DNA of 64,000 bases from DASQUK01 sp963756425 (GTDB taxonomy: Bacteria; Actinomycetota; Acidimicrobiia; Acidimicrobiales; VFJN01). The notes beneath the pieces are model-generated. The model worked only from the letters and a program-made list of their open reading frames with translations. It was not told the DNA's origin and ran no database searches. Shown here one piece after another: positions 60,821 through 64,000 of the stretch. Every line of letters begins with the position of its first letter. The first letter of the stretch is position 1. Both the position numbers and the translations under genes were made by a program. Location: contig CAVWNW010000015.1 of the NCBI GenBank assembly GCA_963756425.1, forward strand, positions 1 to 64,000. Reading direction: 5' to 3'.

Positions 60821-63262
60821 CTACGCGGCGAGCACCACCAGCGCCACGGCAAGCACCACGAAGCTGCCACCCAGGCGCAGCGCCAGCGCTAGGTGTGCAC
60901 GGCGGCGGCCGCCCACACCGACGACCCACAGCGCAATGAAGCAGGCGAGCCCCGCCGCGGCCGCGGCGAGCACGCGTTTCACGGACAGGTTGCCGATCGG
61001 GGTTTCGAACCACCCCTGCTCGTCCCCATTCGCCGAGGCACCGGGTACGACGCCCAGCGACTCGAGCACGTCGTCGCCGGTAGGCAGGCGGAGGATCTTC
61101 CACGATTCGCCACCGTCGGTGGAACGCACGACGTCGGTCTGGGCATAGGCGTACACGGTCCGGTCGGTGGCGAACGAGGGTGAGAACTGGATGGGTGCCG
61201 ACATCGGGTTGCTGAAGTCAGCGACGAGATGATTGGCGTCGATCAGCTCGGTGCCAACCGGCAGGAACGACACCCCGCCATCGGTCGAGCGGAGGAGGCC
61301 GCCCTCGCGGGTGCTGACGAGGACCGTCCGATCGTTCTCATAGCCGGGTGAGACCGCCACCGCCTCGATCTGGCTCGAGGCCGTGAGCCGCTCCGCCGTG
61401 ATCTCGGTCCATGACCGGCCTGCGTCCCGCGTGACGAACAACCCGCTGTCCGTGCCGGCGAACACCGTGCCGTCCGCACCGTATCCCGGTGAGACCGCGA
61501 CCAGTGCCGCCGGCTCGATGTCGCGCCCTTGTGTCGGCGTCGACATCCGTGGACCGGTCGCGTTCCATGAGTCGCCCCCGTCCTTGCTGACATACACGCC
61601 GACCACCGTGCCCGCGTACAACACTCGGTCGTTTGCGTAGTCGGGACTGATCGCGAGCGATCGGACACGCTCGTCGAAGCGATAGACCTCAGACCATGTA
61701 CCGCGTTCGCCCCCGCCCTCGGATCGGTACACCTCACCTTGGCGAGTGCCGGCAAACACGGTCTGGTCCGACGAGTACGACGGCGACACTGCGAGGACGA
61801 ACTGCCGCAACGGCGAGTCGGGTGGTGGAGGAGCGACCTCGATCTCCCTCCAGGAGGCGCCATGATCGGTGGACTTGGTGATCCTCACCCAGTCTGCGCC
61901 GAAGATCGTGCCGTCGTTCGCGTAGTCGGGTGAGAACACCACCCCGCCGAGCCGTCGAAGGGGCGCGAACTTGTTGCCGGAGCCGCCGTCGTCCACCATC
62001 AGCCCCTCGTTGGCGAATCCCCATGTCCCACCGCCGTCTTCCGAGACGAACGCACCTTTGACGTAGGTCGTGACGGCGATCGTCTTGTCGTCCTCAAAAT
62101 CCGGGGAGACCGCGATACCCACGATGTAATCCGTGAGCGTCTCTACCTGGCGCCATGTGCCACCGTGCTCGTCGTAGTGGAAGAGCCCATCAAAGCCGCC
62201 GACGAACAGCGACTGGTTGCCTGAGCTGTCGACGGCCGTGGCCAGCGCGCGGAATTGCGGCACACGGAGGTCGTCGCCCATGGGGTCGGTCGTCAAGCCG
62301 TCGGCCATGGGCTTCCAAGTTTCGCCGTCGTCCGTCGAGCGAAACACGCCCGAGTGCCATGTCGATGCCCACAATGTCTTGTTGTCGTCGTAGTCAGGCG
62401 ACAGCTCGACAGACCGCACCTCTTCGTCGGGCAGGCCGTCGCCGAGAGGACCGAACGACCGACCGCCGTCGTCGGATCGGAACAGTCGTCCCGCTGCGGT
62501 CGCGGCGAACAGGACGGCAGCAGAGTCGGGTGTAGGGCCGCTCGCAATCGCGGTGACGGCATCACCTTGCTCGAGCGTGAGCGCTGGGTCCCATGTCTCC
62601 CCCGCATCGCTGGATGTGGTGACGCGGCCCTGGTCGTCGCCGACGATGAGGCGAGACCCGTCGCGCACGAACGTCAGGGAAGTGACCTGCTCGAACCCCT
62701 GGACCGTGGACCAAAATGCGCCTCCGTCGACTGTCCGAAACAGCCCACCTCCGACGACTCCCCCGGCGGCTACGACGATGTTGGCGGAGGCTGGCGACAC
62801 CGCAATGTCCCGGAGGTTGCGGTTTGTCAGGCCACGGCTGGCCGGTTGCCACGACGTTCCGGCATCTTCGGACTTGAGCACACCGTCACGGTGGGTCGTC
62901 ATGTACATGACCCGTGGGTCGGACGGAGCGATCGCGACGCGGGTGAGCACCTGGGTCTCGTCACCCATCCCCCGTACGATCTCCTTCCAGGTCCTTCCAC
63001 CGTCCTTGGAGCGCATCAACTTGGCACGGACGATCGCGAAGATGGTGTGGTCCTTCGCGTAGGCGGGTGAGACGGCGATACTGCTGACGTCATCGTGGGG
63101 GGCATGTGCGTCTGCGACTTCGGGGTCGACGACAACCGTCACCAACAGGACCAGCAACGCCGCGGCCACCCGCCCGTAACGGCGCGCCACCGGGGTCGCA
63201 TGCTGTCGTGCACTGATTCCCGAAGCCGCCGCAGACGGCCGAGCACCCAGCCTCGCTGCCAC
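60821..63262 (-). CDS. secreted, membrane-anchored Asp-box (BNR) repeat beta-propeller protein
   Basis: An 813-residue exported protein. The N-terminal AAALLVLLVTVVVDPEVADAHA is a signal peptide. The body has about thirteen Asp-box turns of the form SxDGGxTW (for example SKDGGRTWKE, SDDGGRSFGP, SEDGGGTWGF, STDGGESWKI). These alternate with VSPxYxxDxTIFA strands, which together imply one or two large beta-propellers of the sortilin/Ycf48/sialidase-like type. It ends with a membrane helix (VLAAAAAGLACFIALWVVGVGG) and a further hydrophobic tail. No sialidase RIP motif or catalytic Tyr/Glu pair is evident, so binding rather than hydrolysis is likely. GTG 63262 follows AAGGGGAT. It is the only large secreted protein of the locus. 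Confidence 0.85.
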   Translation of the reverse strand: MAARLGARPSAAASGISARQHATPVARRYGRVAAALLVLLVTVVVDPEVADAHAPHDDVSSIAVSPAYAKDHTIFAIVRAKLMRSKDGGRTWKEIVRGMGDETQVLTRVAIAPSDPRVMYMTTHRDGVLKSEDAGTSWQPASRGLTNRNLRDIAVSPASANIVVAAGGVVGGGLFRTVDGGAFWSTVQGFEQVTSLTFVRDGSRLIVGDDQGRVTTSSDAGETWDPALTLEQGDAVTAIASGPTPDSAAVLFAATAAGRLFRSDDGGRSFGPLGDGLPDEEVRSVELSPDYDDNKTLWASTWHSGVFRSTDDGETWKPMADGLTTDPMGDDLRVPQFRALATAVDSSGNQSLFVGGFDGLFHYDEHGGTWRQVETLTDYIVGIAVSPDFEDDKTIAVTTYVKGAFVSEDGGGTWGFANEGLMVDDGGSGNKFAPLRRLGGVVFSPDYANDGTIFGADWVRITKSTDHGASWREIEVAPPPPDSPLRQFVLAVSPSYSSDQTVFAGTRQGEVYRSEGGGERGTWSEVYRFDERVRSLAISPDYANDRVLYAGTVVGVYVSKDGGDSWNATGPRMSTPTQGRDIEPAALVAVSPGYGADGTVFAGTDSGLFVTRDAGRSWTEITAERLTASSQIEAVAVSPGYENDRTVLVSTREGGLLRSTDGGVSFLPVGTELIDANHLVADFSNPMSAPIQFSPSFATDRTVYAYAQTDVVRSTDGGESWKILRLPTGDDVLESLGVVPGASANGDEQGWFETPIGNLSVKRVLAAAAAGLACFIALWVVGVGGRRRAHLALALRLGGSFVVLAVALVVLAA

Positions 63263-63295
63263 CGCGAATCCCCTTGCCGGTTTGGCCGGGAAGTG

Positions 63296-63341
63296 ACCTT
63301 AGCTGCTGGGTGCGGAGTCGGCCTGCCGGATGCTCTACCCT
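63296..63341. promoter_or_regulatory. divergent promoters, Asp-box gene and bracket gene 2
   Basis: Minus-strand GCTAAGGT has TAAGGT at 63296-63301, 33 bases before GTG 63262. Plus-strand TACCCT (63336-63341) lies 42 bases before ATG 63384, which also has ACAGGGGG as ribosome site. The layout mirrors the divergent arrangement around the first bracket gene at 24533. Confidence 0.4.
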
Positions 63342-63383
63342 GCTCCGGATCGGCGACGCACAGAGGTTCTCACAGGGGGCTCG

Positions 63384-63839
63384 ATGCCGTACGTGATGGT
63401 GCCGGTACCCGAGGAGCACGTCCAGGACGTCATGCAGTTCGTCCTCCGCGAGGTGGCGAAGGCATCGCAAGAACCTTGGGATGAAGGTTCCGTCTCCGAG
63501 CTGTTCCACGAGGTCGACGAGGCCAGCCGGTCGCTACTGGCGTACACGGCGCGAGCGTCGATGAGTGGTACAGACATCACGGAGCCTCAGGCGGCCCAAG
63601 TGATGCAGCTCCGTCAGCGCGAGGTGAGCGGGCTCCTGCGCGATCTCAACGAGCGGGCGGCCAAGGCGAACCATCCCACGCTGGTCATCACACGTACAGT
63701 CACCGAGACGCTCCCCAACGGGCGGACCACCGAAAAGCGTGTTCTGTCCATGAGCGAGGAGGTTGCCTCACTTGTGCGCAACGCGGAACGCGCTGAGTTG
63801 GCGGACGCTCCCGCTCCGCTGCGTGAGCGCTCGAGCTGA
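63384..63839 (+). CDS. small YVMVPVPEE-family protein, second copy
   Basis: A 151-residue cytoplasmic protein homologous to that at 24533. It starts MPYVMVPVPEEHVQDVMQFV, has HEVDEASRSLLAYTARA and DITEPQAAQVMQLRQREVSGLL, and adds a C-terminal part ITRTVTETLPNGRTTEKRVLSM not shared with the first copy. The middle again suggests a helix-turn-helix or winged-helix core. No named family comes to mind. Like its relative it is transcribed divergently from an operon of the glycan locus, and the two genes bracket regions 3-5. Its own -10 box and ribosome site make it a separate transcript. Confidence 0.75.
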   Translation: MPYVMVPVPEEHVQDVMQFVLREVAKASQEPWDEGSVSELFHEVDEASRSLLAYTARASMSGTDITEPQAAQVMQLRQREVSGLLRDLNERAAKANHPTLVITRTVTETLPNGRTTEKRVLSMSEEVASLVRNAERAELADAPAPLRERSS

Positions 63840-63876
63840 GAACCTGCCGTCACGCGACAGGCGAACCTTGCGCACG

Positions 63877-64000
63877 TCAGTGCAGCAGTAGATCGCGGCA
63901 TTGCTCCGCGAGTTCGGGACGGATGAAGTAGTGATCGATCTCTCGACCCTGGTAGGGGTTGCATACGCGCAGGTACCCGTGGGACGCCAAGAGCGTGTCG
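63877..64000 (-). CDS. 3' end of an unidentified gene running off the window
   Basis: The last 40 codons of a minus-strand gene are visible: HGYLRVCNPYQGREIDHYF, then IRPELAEQCRDLLLH and a stop at 63877-63879. Codon choice is ordinary for this window. The fragment is too short to assign, and I recognise no motif in it. It converges on the small bracket gene with 37 bases between stops, and the gap shows no clear terminator hairpin. Confidence 0.55.
   Translation of the reverse strand, partial: DTLLASHGYLRVCNPYQGREIDHYFIRPELAEQCRDLLLH

Noticed and set aside
1..64000. Programmed frameshifting as the explanation of the frame breaks
   Set aside because: The sites share no slippery heptamer, occur in unrelated families, and mostly need one base fewer. 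Sequence error explains them better.
1..64000. CRISPR arrays, tRNA genes, insertion sequences, phage genes
   Set aside because: No regularly spaced repeats, cloverleaf-like sequences, transposase or integrase motifs were seen on either strand.

Overview
High-G+C DNA (about 70% by eye) with dense, mostly non-overlapping coding on both strands. There are many GTG starts, ATGA/TGATG start-stop overlaps, TAnnnT-type -10 boxes, apparent leaderless transcripts and a Tat/LPxTG surface protein. Together these point to an actinomycete, possibly of the Acidimicrobiia type; that placement is inference. Almost every gene belongs to one large surface-glycan locus. No rRNA, tRNA, CRISPR array, transposase or replication origin was seen, and no stretch over 300 bases lacks a gene or gene relic.

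Region 1 (1-14180, minus strand) reads as one twelve-gene operon. From its head it runs: Wzz-like chain-length protein with a decayed tyrosine-kinase domain; small PqqD-like protein; nucleotidyltransferase fused to a polytopic membrane domain; polysaccharide deacetylase; initiating sugar transferase; ATP-grasp enzyme; HAD phosphatase; GT4; HPr-kinase-like ATPase fused to a second PqqD domain; membrane protein; and two tandem GT-C-like membrane proteins. Region 2 (14300-24390) holds a GT4, a Wzx-type flippase, a small Tat/LPxTG protein, three methyltransferases, two GT-C/DUF2142-like membrane proteins and an acyltransferase.

Region 3 (24533-46411) contains a WecE/WecD-like aminosugar pair, a putative GT-A enzyme, FkbM, GT4s, a PhyH dioxygenase, a 1,102-residue four-domain protein, a sulfotransferase, a GNAT and a sulfatase fused to the GT-A-like domain. 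Region 4 (46516-54572) carries a Wzt/Wzm ABC exporter preceded by a 16-codon mini-ORF, an SPFH protein, a second sulfatase and a second four-domain giant. Region 5 (54698-64000) has further glycosyltransferases, a LbH acetyltransferase, a large Asp-box repeat protein and a small protein homologous to the one at 24533, so this pair brackets regions 3-5.

In combination the genes could assemble, methylate, acetylate and sulfate (and desulfate) lipid-linked glycans and export them by both Wzx-type and ABC-type routes. About a dozen genes are split by single-base frame changes, nearly all consistent with one extra G or C. This looks more like residual assembly error than pseudogenisation, so those genes are given here as single interrupted CDSs.
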